The notes under the pieces are model-generated. The model did not search any database and was not told the DNA's origin. It worked only from the letters and a program-made list of their open reading frames with translations. The position numbers and the translations under genes were made by a program. Source: Candidatus Saccharicenans sp. (GTDB lineage: Bacteria; Acidobacteriota; Aminicenantia; Aminicenantales; Saccharicenantaceae). Taken from it: 55,552 nt of DNA. Every line of letters starts with the position of its first letter. Within the stretch, counting starts at the first letter, position 1. Positions 36,377-44,627 of this stretch are shown here, one piece after another. Where the stretch lies: positions 1 through 55,552 of the forward strand of contig JASEFX010000014.1 in the NCBI GenBank assembly GCA_030018265.1. Direction: 5' to 3'.

Positions 36377-37495
36377 ATGAAAATCGCTTTGCTTTTCAGC
36401 TCGAAAGAAGGGATGGCCAGGACGATACGGCCATTTCTTTTTGAAGAAAGGGCAGAGGAAGGCGAAGACCCTCCACCTGATTTGTTAGCTGAATGTGACA
36501 GCGACGAAACGATCGCTGCCGTTCAGCGAGCGCTGGAGACCTTTCACCGGGTTGTTCCGATCGAATCAGACGAACAGGCTTATCTGCGTCTGATGGAAGA
36601 AAAACCCGACCTGGTTTTTAACATAGCGGAAAGACTTTTCGGGCCGAATCGCGAGTCTCACATCCCCACCATTTGCGAGGTGCTGAACATTCCCTACACC
36701 GGGTCAGACCCGCTGACTCTCGGCATCTGTCTCGACAAATCGCGGGCGAAGGAAATTCTGAGTTATTACGGAATTCCCAACCCGCCTTTTATAGTTATCG
36801 AGAAGCCGGAAGATATTCCGGACAACCTTGTTTATCCGCTGATCGTAAAGCCACTGTATGAAGGGTCGAGCAAGGGAATCAAAAACAACTCGGTCGTTCG
36901 CAGCCGGACCGAGCTTGAAGAAAAAATAAAGGAGATCAACCGGTTGTATCAACAGCCGGCGATTGTGGAGAAATTTCTCAGCGGACGTGAATTTACCGTC
37001 GGCATTCTCGGAAATTATCCGGAAATCGAAGTTTTGCCGATTGTCGAGATAGACCACAGCCAGCTTCCAGAGGGAGCCAGCCCGATCTATTCGTACGAAG
37101 CCAAATGGGTCTGGGACAGACCGGAAAATCCACTGGAAATCTTCCGCTGTCCGGCGGAGATTCCGGAAGAACTTAAAAATCAAATAGAAGAAACAGTCAG
37201 GGAAACCTGCCGCATTCTCAGAATCCGCGACTGGGCCAGGATTGACCTCAGGCTGGATGAGTGCGGTGTGCCGAACATTCTGGAAGTCAACCCACTGCCC
37301 GGTATACTGCCTAATCCGGAAGATAATTCCTGCCTGCCGAAAGCAGCCCGGGCGGCAGGTTATACCTATGATCAATTGATCAACCGGGTGGTTCTGGAAG
37401 CCTGCCGGAGATACGGCCTGCCGGTGGAAACTGAATTCCCGGTCTTCGCCCGGTTCGCCAGTTCTCCCGGGCTCGGAGGAGCCGATGGCCACTGA
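36377..37495 (+). CDS. D-Ala-D-Ala-ligase-like ATP-grasp enzyme, first copy
   Basis: The protein has 372 residues with the three-lobed fold of D-alanine-D-alanine ligase. It keeps the ATP-grasp core: YPLIVKPLYEGSSKGI (ATP lysine and glycine-rich loop), QPAIVEKFLSGREFTVGIL, IYSYEAKWVW, and the metal-binding DLRLDECG...ILEVNPLPG. Two substrate features of true Ddl are changed. The N-terminal Ser-x-Glu that holds the first D-Ala amino group is replaced by KIALLFSSKEGMARTI, and the loop after EVNPLPG reads ILPNPEDNS instead of the usual MT..SL pattern. It therefore probably joins other amino acids or a carboxylate and an amine. It begins a four-gene cassette in which every gene overlaps or nearly touches the next. 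It is cytoplasmic. Confidence 0.85.
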   Translation: MKIALLFSSKEGMARTIRPFLFEERAEEGEDPPPDLLAECDSDETIAAVQRALETFHRVVPIESDEQAYLRLMEEKPDLVFNIAERLFGPNRESHIPTICEVLNIPYTGSDPLTLGICLDKSRAKEILSYYGIPNPPFIVIEKPEDIPDNLVYPLIVKPLYEGSSKGIKNNSVVRSRTELEEKIKEINRLYQQPAIVEKFLSGREFTVGILGNYPEIEVLPIVEIDHSQLPEGASPIYSYEAKWVWDRPENPLEIFRCPAEIPEELKNQIEETVRETCRILRIRDWARIDLRLDECGVPNILEVNPLPGILPNPEDNSCLPKAARAAGYTYDQLINRVVLEACRRYGLPVETEFPVFARFASSPGLGGADGH

Positions 37496-38516
37496 TGGTT
37501 TGAAGGTAGGAGTGGCTTTTAACACCTACGAGCCCTACATCTATCGCCCGGAAAAAGTTTCCGAAGATTCCGTAGCCAGAGTGGCTGAGGTGGTCTGCGA
37601 AACTCTGAACCAGGCGGGAGTTCCAGCGGTGCTGATTCCGCTCCAGCGCAGCATGTTCACTTTTCTCCGGCGTATAAAGGAGCTCGAAGTTGATGTTGTG
37701 GTGAATCTCTGCGAGGGCTTTTTTGGCCGTCCGCAGTGGGAAGCCAACGTGGCTGCGGTTATGGAAGTCCTGTATATTCCGTTTACCGGTAACGGCTCGA
37801 GAACGCTCGCGCTCTGTCAGGACAAACATCAGGCGAAGGCTATTCTCAGCTCGTTCAACCTTCCGGTGGCCCCAAGCCAGCTGATCACCTCGGCCGAGGA
37901 GATGGTCGACCTGAGATTTCCGGTGATCGTCAAACCTAATTCTGAAGATGCCAGCGTCGGTGTCCATCCGGAATCCGTGGTTTATGATAAAGAGGCTCTG
38001 GCCGAACGCGTGGAAAAAATCGTCAGGACTTACAGCCAGCCTGCGATCGTTGAAGAGTTCATCGACGGCCGCGAATTCAATGTGGCTTTGCTCGAAGATG
38101 GAGAGCCGAGGGCGCTGCCTGTTTCCGAGATAGATTTTTCCACGATGCCCGAAGGCTTTCCGCGGATCTGCAGCTATGAAGCCAAATGGTATCCGGACCA
38201 TATTCTCTATAAAACAACCGTTCCTATCTGCCCGGCTCGGATCGATGAAGAACTCCGCCAGAAACTGCAGGAGCTGGCGGTCACGGCCTTCAGGGTTATG
38301 GGCTGCCGGGATTATGCCAGGGTGGATTTCCGGATGAATGATCAGGGTGAAATTTTCATACTCGAAGTCAACCCTAACCCGGACATCAGTCTCGATGCCG
38401 GTTATGCCCGGGCGCTGAGAGCGGCCGGCATAGAGTACGCCGAGTTCTGGAAAATGATGATAAGAAACGCCCTGAAAAGGAAGGAAAACAATGCTGCGGC
38501 CAATGGCAAAAGATGA
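37485..38516 (+). CDS. D-Ala-D-Ala-ligase-like ATP-grasp enzyme, second copy
   Basis: The protein has 343 residues and overlaps the previous gene by 11 bases. It shares the layout of the first copy: DVVVNLCEGFFGRPQWEANV (compare the D(L)VFN.AE block), IPFTGNGSRTLALCQDKHQA, FPVIVKPNSEDASVGVHPES, and EIDFSTMPEGFPRICSYEAK. The metal site is VDFRMNDQG...ILEVNPNPDI. The end of the active-site loop (NPNPDISLDAGY) differs both from Ddl (SPGMT) and from the first copy, and the Ddl Glu near the N-terminus is absent. Two different ligases in a row suggest two successive or alternative peptide-bond-forming steps. The genes look like an old tandem duplication. Confidence 0.85.
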   Translation: MATDGLKVGVAFNTYEPYIYRPEKVSEDSVARVAEVVCETLNQAGVPAVLIPLQRSMFTFLRRIKELEVDVVVNLCEGFFGRPQWEANVAAVMEVLYIPFTGNGSRTLALCQDKHQAKAILSSFNLPVAPSQLITSAEEMVDLRFPVIVKPNSEDASVGVHPESVVYDKEALAERVEKIVRTYSQPAIVEEFIDGREFNVALLEDGEPRALPVSEIDFSTMPEGFPRICSYEAKWYPDHILYKTTVPICPARIDEELRQKLQELAVTAFRVMGCRDYARVDFRMNDQGEIFILEVNPNPDISLDAGYARALRAAGIEYAEFWKMMIRNALKRKENNAAANGKR

Positions 38517-38973
38517 TCGCCAGCCGGTGCTTGAACTCATCCGGGCAACCGGTTTTTTCAACGAGGCGGAGATTCAGGTGGCGACGGAGTTGATCGATAT
38601 TTACCTTAATAATCCTGACCAGCGCGACTACCACATTGTGGTGGTCGAAGATGAGAGCGGAAATGTGGCTGGCTACATGACCTACGGGCCGACCCCCCTG
38701 ACCGAGGGGACCTGGGACCTTTACTGGATTGCGGTTTCCCCCGGGGCGCAGGGCAAAGGTTATGGCCGGCAGCTCGTCAACTGGCTCGAGGACCGGGTCA
38801 GGGAAAGCGGGGGGAGGCTGATACTGATCGAAACCTCTTCCCAGCCGAAATATCTGCCAACCAGGAAATTTTATGAAAAACTCGGATACGCCGAAATTGC
38901 CCGGATACCGGACTTTTACCGTCCGGAAGACGACCGGGTTATTTTCGGCAAATATTTTCGCTCAAAGGAGTGA
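38491..38973 (+). CDS. GNAT-family N-acetyltransferase
   Basis: The protein has 160 residues and overlaps the second ligase gene by 26 bases. The GNAT core is clear: strand beta4 DLYWIAVSPGAQGKGYGRQL has the acetyl-CoA pyrophosphate loop (Q/RxxGxG as AQGKGYG). GGRLILIETSSQPKYLPTRK and FYEKLGYAEI follow as motifs of the C-terminal half. It should acetylate a primary amine. In known organisms lysine 2,3-aminomutase pairs with a beta-lysine acetyltransferase (AblB) to make the osmolyte N-epsilon-acetyl-beta-lysine. AblB is larger (about 270 residues) and of another GNAT subgroup, so this gene may be a functional analogue or act on the ligase product. Confidence 0.85.
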   Translation: MLRPMAKDDRQPVLELIRATGFFNEAEIQVATELIDIYLNNPDQRDYHIVVVEDESGNVAGYMTYGPTPLTEGTWDLYWIAVSPGAQGKGYGRQLVNWLEDRVRESGGRLILIETSSQPKYLPTRKFYEKLGYAEIARIPDFYRPEDDRVIFGKYFRSKE

Positions 38974-38985
38974 AAAGAGGAGATC

Positions 38986-40089
38986 ATGGAAGACTGGCAA
39001 CGAATCCTGCGCGAGAGCCTGAGAACGCCCGAAGAAATTGCCGAGCGCTTCGGGCTGGAGGTGGAAGAGGTCAGAAAGATCGGGCGGGTGTTCAAAATCC
39101 AGATTACTCCCTACTTTGCAAGCCTTATCAAGAAAAAAGGCGATCCGCTGTACAAACAGGTGGTTCCGGACATGGCAGAGCTGGCTGAGAATTCTGGCGA
39201 GGAAGATCCGCTCGAAGAAGACCTCGATTCTCCTGTGCCCAGCATCGTCCACCGTTACCCCGACCGGGTTCTGTTTCTGGTTTCTCACAGCTGCGCTTCC
39301 TACTGCCGTTTCTGCACCAGAAAAAGAAAAGTCGGCGACCCGAGCAAAATACACCCGCGTTACATAGAAGACGGGATCCATTACATAAAGGACCACCCTG
39401 AAGTTCGCGATGTCATCATTTCCGGTGGCGACCCGCTGATTCTGAACGACGATAAACTGGAGGCGATCATAAGCAGCGTGCGAGCTATCCCGCATGTGGA
39501 GATCATCCGCATCGGCAGCCGTGTGCCCTGCTTCCTGCCGCAGAGGATAACTGAAAAGCTGGTCAACATGCTGAAGAAGTATCACCCGCTTTATATGAAC
39601 GTACACTTCAACCATCCAGACGAGGTAACTCCGGAAGCAGCTAAGGCGCTGAATATGCTGGCTGATGCCGGAATCCCGCTCGGCAACCAGACGGTTCTCC
39701 TGCGGGGCATCAACGATGATGTCATGACTATGAGAAAGTTGATGCAGAAGCTGCTCGTGGTCAGAGTGCGTCCGTACTACATTTACCAGGCGGATTATGT
39801 TAAAGGAACCGACCACTTCCGCACGACTGTGGAGAAAGGGCTGGAAATCTACCAGGGACTCAGAGGCTGGACCTCAGGTCTGGCCGTGCCGCATTACGTG
39901 ATCGACGCTCCCGGCGGCGGAGGGAAAATCCCGCTGATACCGGAGTACGTCCAGTCGATTTCCGACGAGAAGGTGGTTTTAAGGAATTACGTCGGCGAGA
40001 TTTACGTTTATCCGCAGGTGAAAACGCAGAAGAAGAGAAGACCTCGCGCCCAGACTCCCTGTTACGCCGCTCAGAGCCAGCAGCTCTGA
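38986..40089 (+). CDS. Lysine 2,3-aminomutase (KamA family radical SAM)
   Basis: The protein has 367 residues and would convert L-lysine to beta-lysine using SAM, a [4Fe-4S] cluster and PLP. Cluster cysteines are Cys103, Cys107 and Cys110 in CASYCRFC. Lys314 in PGGGGKIP holds PLP. The two aspartates that recognise lysine in the Clostridium enzyme (Asp293 and Asp330, PLP lysine 337) are matched by Asp270 (YQADYVKG) and Asp307 (VIDAPGG). The spacings of 37 and 7 residues are identical. It is about 50 residues shorter than the clostridial enzyme, mainly at the N-terminus. GAGGAG precedes the start, 12 bases after the GNAT stop. As last gene of the cassette it points to beta-lysine as a building block. 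Confidence 0.9.
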   Translation: MEDWQRILRESLRTPEEIAERFGLEVEEVRKIGRVFKIQITPYFASLIKKKGDPLYKQVVPDMAELAENSGEEDPLEEDLDSPVPSIVHRYPDRVLFLVSHSCASYCRFCTRKRKVGDPSKIHPRYIEDGIHYIKDHPEVRDVIISGGDPLILNDDKLEAIISSVRAIPHVEIIRIGSRVPCFLPQRITEKLVNMLKKYHPLYMNVHFNHPDEVTPEAAKALNMLADAGIPLGNQTVLLRGINDDVMTMRKLMQKLLVVRVRPYYIYQADYVKGTDHFRTTVEKGLEIYQGLRGWTSGLAVPHYVIDAPGGGGKIPLIPEYVQSISDEKVVLRNYVGEIYVYPQVKTQKKRRPRAQTPCYAAQSQQL

Positions 40090-40139
40090 CCCGGTTTAAT
40101 CCAGGCTCGCAGGGGGAAAGAGCAGGGTCGGTTTTTTCC

Positions 40140-42344
40140 TCAAAGCTGCTGAAACTGACGCAGGTATTCAGCCAGCCCGACCTGCTGCAAAATGGCAAGA
40201 GCTTCCTCGTTGCTCACTCCTCTTTTCAGCCTGAGCGATTCGAGAATTCTGATTATCGACAGCGCCACTTCGGCCGTCTGGCCGGCCACCTGCTGTTTGT
40301 CCTTCAGAAATTCAATCGAGTCGAAAAGCACGGCATTGGCTTCACCGTAACTGATTTCGGCTCTTCTGCCGTATTTTTTAATCCAGTCCGGTTTTCTCAG
40401 GCAGTCGTTCACATGTGATTGAATCAGGTAGGTGGCGCGCCCGATGAGCTTCAGGTTGCTCGGGCTGACGTTTGTCATCGTGTTTCCGATCACCCGACCG
40501 AGCCTGGCCATCACGGCGGTCGAATGAGCGTTGAGCACCATTTTAAGAGCGATGTTCTGTTTCAGCAGGAACGGGTCGTTTTCGCGGTCTACGTTCAGGC
40601 TGATGAACACAGGAGATTTCTGCTCTCCTGAGGCGAATTTTCTGTACGCCTCGTTTATTTTATTTTCCAGGGCTACCGTCTGTTTCTCGCTGAGGTTGTT
40701 TACGCTGACCACAACCAGACTGGCCTGTTTTCCCAGAAAAAGTTGAGCAAACTGGCTGAATGGAGAAGAGGCAGCCAGCAGTTGATTTTCTTCCGGGGTG
40801 AGACAGACCACCACGCCCAGGTCTCCGGGTTTTGGCCCTCGTTTTTTAAGATTAAATTCGGCAAACGAAAAATCGTAAAGGTCCTGCTGGTTGTCTCCGG
40901 CTTTTTTCAAGCTTTCCAGGGCAGCTCGCCGCAGGTACGGGTCTTCGACTTCTTCCTCGAAAGGCTTCCGGTAAAATTCTTCCCTCAGTCCCCGGAATGG
41001 TCGGCCAAGGAAGTTAAACCAGGCCTGTTTTCTGTCTCTGGCCGGAGTCCAGACCTGTATCCAGCATTTGCGCTCCGGCTCTTCCACAGTGTCCAGAGGA
41101 AAGAGTCTGAAGGTCGGGCTGCGCTCGGTGCTGTCGATGAAAACGGTGATGAGCGCTTTTTCCGCGAAGTAGGTTGAAAAGCGGTTGCTGGCGTAAGTGC
41201 TCGATTCGAGCTCGGTCCAGGCGGCGATGGCCGGAACCACGTTTTTAATCCTGTTCAGTATGCGGGGAAAATCTCTAAGAGTTTCCACCGGGTCGTATTT
41301 CCGGCTGAAGCCGGCTCTCCTCAATTCCTTTTCGTTCAGGAAACCCGAAAGGAGCTCATAAACAGCCGACTGGAGCGCGGCGCCCACGACGTAGGTTTCT
41401 ATGGTGGTGGCCTGCATCCGGGTCGAACCGGTTATGGCCATCGGTCCGGTGGTCAGGTTGATTTTTGTTATTCCTTCTTCCTCAAGAACCCCGCGGCTGC
41501 GGTCAAAAGGACGCAGTCGGTCGTCCGGGTTGTTGTAAACGAAATAGAGCTTCTTCCGGCTTTCTTCCGGCCGGTAACCCGGCGATTGCTTCCACTGTTT
41601 CAGAGCTGTCAGGATTGTGCCGATGACCGAAGATGTTTCTCCGCCTTCGGTGACGCAGATGACCAGGTCTCCTTTTTTGATGCCGTGGTCGAGAAGCTGA
41701 AGACGCCCGATAAGCTGAAGGTCCTCAAAACCCTCGAGCGAGGAGATGAGCGCCCGGTCGCCTCCGGTCATCTCGCCGATCAACCTGTCGGCTATATCCG
41801 GACCGAGATTCTTTTCAACCTTCAGCCAGAGGTTCCTGTCCTGGCGCAGCGAATTCCAGAAGGGCCTCCAGAAAGTGCTTTCCATCTGTTTCGCCAGGCG
41901 TCCGGTGGCTCCGCAACCGTAGATGTATATCTTGTTTCCTTCAAGGATGGTCTTTCTTATTTCTGAAGAAAGCGTCCGGAGAACCGCGGGACTGGCAGCC
42001 AGCTGTTCCAGCCGGCTGACGATGTCCTCGTCGACTGAGAAAAGCATGTGCAGGCCGGCCGGGATGTCAGTTCTTATCCTTTCACTCAGGTTCCAGGTTT
42101 TCGGGTGACGCTGTTCGGTCAGAAGCGTATGGAGTTGAAACTGGGTTTTGTTCTGAATGTAGTCAAGCGATTCGGCCGGAACCTCGAGGCCCAGAAGAGC
42201 CAGCAATCCCGAGCTGGCTGAAACCGGTTGCTGTTCCTGCGAGAAGATGGCCGGAGCAAATAGAATACCTACTACAATAGTAGGAATTATCAAAATGCCG
42301 GCCAGCCGGGTCTGAAGAAATTTATTTCTCTTTGTTATTTTCAT
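40140..42344 (-). CDS. SIS-domain protein of the MurQ/GKRP superfamily with signal peptide
   Basis: The protein has 734 residues. Residues 1-35 form a signal peptide (basic start, hydrophobic core, then FAPAIFSQEQQ). The body resembles N-acetylmuramic-acid-6-phosphate etherase and glucokinase regulatory protein. It has IYIYGCGATGRLAKQMES (first SIS loop), SLEGFEDLQLIGRLQL, VICVTEGGETSSVIGTI, and GPMAITGSTRMQATT. A later segment, TAVMARLGRVIGNTMTNVSP followed by NLKLIGRATYLI, is the MurQ-type closing region. Two SIS units are likely, as in GKRP. MurQ works on phosphosugars inside the cell, so an exported form is odd; the substrate may be an unphosphorylated or cell-wall sugar. It may be a lipid-free periplasmic enzyme. 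Confidence 0.75.
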   Translation of the reverse strand: MKITKRNKFLQTRLAGILIIPTIVVGILFAPAIFSQEQQPVSASSGLLALLGLEVPAESLDYIQNKTQFQLHTLLTEQRHPKTWNLSERIRTDIPAGLHMLFSVDEDIVSRLEQLAASPAVLRTLSSEIRKTILEGNKIYIYGCGATGRLAKQMESTFWRPFWNSLRQDRNLWLKVEKNLGPDIADRLIGEMTGGDRALISSLEGFEDLQLIGRLQLLDHGIKKGDLVICVTEGGETSSVIGTILTALKQWKQSPGYRPEESRKKLYFVYNNPDDRLRPFDRSRGVLEEEGITKINLTTGPMAITGSTRMQATTIETYVVGAALQSAVYELLSGFLNEKELRRAGFSRKYDPVETLRDFPRILNRIKNVVPAIAAWTELESSTYASNRFSTYFAEKALITVFIDSTERSPTFRLFPLDTVEEPERKCWIQVWTPARDRKQAWFNFLGRPFRGLREEFYRKPFEEEVEDPYLRRAALESLKKAGDNQQDLYDFSFAEFNLKKRGPKPGDLGVVVCLTPEENQLLAASSPFSQFAQLFLGKQASLVVVSVNNLSEKQTVALENKINEAYRKFASGEQKSPVFISLNVDRENDPFLLKQNIALKMVLNAHSTAVMARLGRVIGNTMTNVSPSNLKLIGRATYLIQSHVNDCLRKPDWIKKYGRRAEISYGEANAVLFDSIEFLKDKQQVAGQTAEVALSIIRILESLRLKRGVSNEEALAILQQVGLAEYLRQFQQL

Positions 42345-42921
42345 AAGGCACTCCGTACTGGTGAGTGTCGTCCAGGATGTCGTTTTCCTGCCAGTCTTTT
42401 ATCCATTTATCCACCTGGAAAATCTCCAGGCCGCCCGAGGCGGTGGAGCAGACGACTCTCCTGAGACCGGCGTTGATGATCATCTTCTTGCAGATAAAAC
42501 AGGGGAAGGCGTCGATCGGCTGCCCGGTGCGCGGGTCGCTGCCGTAGATGAACATGTCTCCACCGAGGAGGCTCACCCCGGCCCTGGCAGCGTTGATGAT
42601 CGCGTTCTGCTCCGCATGGACCGAACGACAGAGTTCATAGCGCTGACCGTGCGGTATGTTCAGGCGGTCACGAAGACAGAAACCGTGTTCCAGACTGTCC
42701 CTGGTTTTTCTGGGAGCGCCGACGTAACCGGTCGAGATAATCTGATCGTCTCTTACGATGATCGCCCCGATAGAACGCCGGAAACAGGTGCTGCGGCGGG
42801 AAACTTCTCTGGCGATTCCCAGGTAATATTCATCCTTGGAAATTCTCCCGCTGGCGTTCTTTGCCGGGGACTTTCCTTTTCTGTTTTCTTTTTGAACCTT
42901 CTGGCGAGAGCTTTTTTTCAT
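42322..42921 (-). CDS. dCMP deaminase family protein
   Basis: The protein has 199 residues of the cytidine/deoxycytidylate deaminase superfamily. Zinc ligands are His102 (VHAEQNAI, with Glu104 as proton shuttle), Cys141 and Cys144 (FPCFICKKMI). The N-terminal 25 residues are basic and probably disordered. It would convert dCMP to dUMP for thymidylate synthesis, or act in DNA-uptake-related roles as ComEB does. It overlaps the neighbouring P-loop kinase gene by four bases (ATGA), so the two are translated together. The end of this gene overlaps the start of the SIS protein gene by 23 bases. Confidence 0.85.
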   Translation of the reverse strand: MKKSSRQKVQKENRKGKSPAKNASGRISKDEYYLGIAREVSRRSTCFRRSIGAIIVRDDQIISTGYVGAPRKTRDSLEHGFCLRDRLNIPHGQRYELCRSVHAEQNAIINAARAGVSLLGGDMFIYGSDPRTGQPIDAFPCFICKKMIINAGLRRVVCSTASGGLEIFQVDKWIKDWQENDILDDTHQYGVPYENNKEK

Positions 42922-43463
42922 CCGAGTGCCTCCAGTTTTTTCCAGAGTTCTTCTAAGGTGCCATCGTTGATGATGGTGATGTCCGCCAGTTTCAGGCAGA
43001 GGTCGAGCTGCTGGCTGTTTTCCTGGCGGCTCTTTTCCTGTTCTTCTTTCCGGCGGAATTCTTCCAGGGTGGAAGCGGATTCGTTCCGGCCGCGCTTGCG
43101 CACGCGCTCGAAGCGGATTTCCACCGGAGCGTCAACCGCTATGAGAATAAAATCACCCAGGCTTCTGAGATAGGCGATTTCGGCGGCGTTGCGGATGCTG
43201 TCGATGACTGTCGGTCCGGTGATTTTTTCGGCTGCCCGGCGGGCCAGAACCTCCGGACCGAATTTCTCCCGCAGTTCGTTTCCGCAGGCGATCAGGTTAT
43301 CCCGGCTGGGTTCAAGTCCGCGGGCCTGGAGTTCTTCCCTGATGACATCCGAGAGGGAGACGTATCCGTAGCCCTTCTTCTGAAGATAGCGAGCCACCTC
43401 GCCCTTGCCGGCGCCGTTGGTTCCGGTGAGTCCTATGAGTCTGTATTCTGTAAGTTTTTTCAT
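42918..43463 (-). CDS. P-loop nucleotide/dephospho-CoA-kinase-like protein
   Basis: The protein has 181 residues with a Walker A motif GLTGTNGAGKGEVA near the N-terminus. GYVSLSDVIREELQARGLEP is the substrate-binding helix found in adenylate/dephospho-CoA-kinase-like proteins of archaea. A later segment, RFERVRKRGRNE, has the arginines of the lid. VIDSIRNAAEIAYLRSLG is the expected block with the Asp and Arg. Bacterial CoaE has a different sequence pattern, so the substrate may be a deoxynucleotide. The yeast dCMP deaminase Dcd1 has such a kinase-like domain fused in front of its deaminase domain; here the two are separate, coupled genes. Confidence 0.75.
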   Translation of the reverse strand: MKKLTEYRLIGLTGTNGAGKGEVARYLQKKGYGYVSLSDVIREELQARGLEPSRDNLIACGNELREKFGPEVLARRAAEKITGPTVIDSIRNAAEIAYLRSLGDFILIAVDAPVEIRFERVRKRGRNESASTLEEFRRKEEQEKSRQENSQQLDLCLKLADITIINDGTLEELWKKLEALG

Positions 43464-43558
43464 CGAAAGCTCTGCCCGTTTTAATTTTTAAGGAGCTTAA
43501 AAAAAGAATATATCCTATCCTGAGAGAAATTCAAAGAGGGTGGCATGGCGGGCGGCGT

Positions 43559-44353
43559 TTAACCGGCCAGGTCGTCCGGTGAGCCGGCTCTTTCTTCTTC
43601 CCGCTTTTTCCGCTTCCGGTTGCGGCCAACCACAAGCGTTATCAGAATGCTTATCCCGTAGAGGGCGATCATCGGGACGGCCACTATCGTCTGGGTTATC
43701 ATGTCGGGCGTTGGTGTTATCACCGCGGCGATGACGAAAGCGGCCAGAACCGCATACTGAAAATTCTTGATCATCCAGCGAGAGGTGATCAGTCCGAGCT
43801 TTGAAAGAAAATAAACTATCGTCGGAAGCTCGAACACCAGAGCGATTCCGAGCAGAACTTTCAGAGCGAAGCTGAAGTACTGGTCGACAGTGATGACCGG
43901 CGTGAAATCCCGTCCGAGTGTCAGGAAGAAGCGGCAGGCCCAGGGAAAAACGATAAAATAACCGAAAAGCGCGCCGATGATGAAGAAAAAAGAGGTGAAG
44001 AAAACAAAAGGAATGACGTATCTTTTTTCTTTCTGGTAAAGTCCGGGCGAGACAAACAACCACAGCTGATAGAATACGAAAGGCGAAGTTAGAAAAAGAG
44101 CGGCCAGAAAAGACACCTTCAGGTAAAGCATGAAAGGTGCAGTCAGCGTGGTGAAGGCCAGCCGGGTCCCTTCCGGCAGATATTGTGTCACCGGCCGGGC
44201 GAGGATGGCAAAGAGCTGACGGCTGAAAACCCAGCAGGGAATCACGCCTGAGATTATGGCCATAAAGGAATAGAAAATTCTTTTGCGGAGGTCTTCGAGA
44301 TGTTCAAGGAAGGTCATCTCGTCAGGTGACTTTCTGGCCTTCCTCGGGCTCAT
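43559..44353 (-). CDS. tatC: Sec-independent protein translocase subunit TatC
   Basis: The protein has 264 residues with six transmembrane helices. The N-terminal cytoplasmic segment has [20 protein letters not shown], the most conserved part of TatC; its FLEHLEDLR is the signal-peptide binding site with the essential Glu. [20 protein letters not shown] follows as the second conserved loop. TatC binds twin-arginine signal peptides and, with TatA, moves folded proteins across the inner membrane. It begins inside the tatA gene (32-bp overlap). The last about 20 residues are charged. Confidence 0.95.
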   Translation of the reverse strand: MSPRKARKSPDEMTFLEHLEDLRKRIFYSFMAIISGVIPCWVFSRQLFAILARPVTQYLPEGTRLAFTTLTAPFMLYLKVSFLAALFLTSPFVFYQLWLFVSPGLYQKEKRYVIPFVFFTSFFFIIGALFGYFIVFPWACRFFLTLGRDFTPVITVDQYFSFALKVLLGIALVFELPTIVYFLSKLGLITSRWMIKNFQYAVLAAFVIAAVITPTPDMITQTIVAVPMIALYGISILITLVVGRNRKRKKREEERAGSPDDLAG

Positions 44354-44627
44354 CGTTTTCCAGGTCCTTTTTGATGGTCTCGGGGAGATGGGTGAAGCCT
44401 TCCTGCAGGTCGGTCAGGTCGGATTTGACTTCCTCCAGGTCGGATTTTATTTCGCTCGCCTGAATTTCCTCTTCTACCTTGCTCCGCAGCTCGTCTGAGG
44501 CTTTCTTAAATTCCCGGATCGCCCGGCCGACAGATTTGCCGACCTCAGGCAGCTTCTTCGGGCCAAAAACCAGAAGCGCGATGATGAGAATGATTATCAG
44601 TTCCGGCAGGCCGATTGATCCAAACAT
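44322..44627 (-). CDS. tatA: Sec-independent protein translocase subunit TatA/TatB
   Basis: The start at the ATG 44627 gives [20 protein letters not shown], the usual TatA N-terminus. A longer frame starts at 44651, but that codon lies upstream of the transcription start predicted from the promoter. The 101-residue protein has one transmembrane helix, the hinge [14 protein letters not shown] and an amphipathic helix [11 protein letters not shown], followed by an acidic tail. The length is between TatA and TatB, and only one such gene is next to tatC, so it may serve both roles. It forms the translocation pore. Confidence 0.93.
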   Translation of the reverse strand: MFGSIGLPELIIILIIALLVFGPKKLPEVGKSVGRAIREFKKASDELRSKVEEEIQASEIKSDLEEVKSDLTDLQEGFTHLPETIKKDLENDEPEEGQKVT

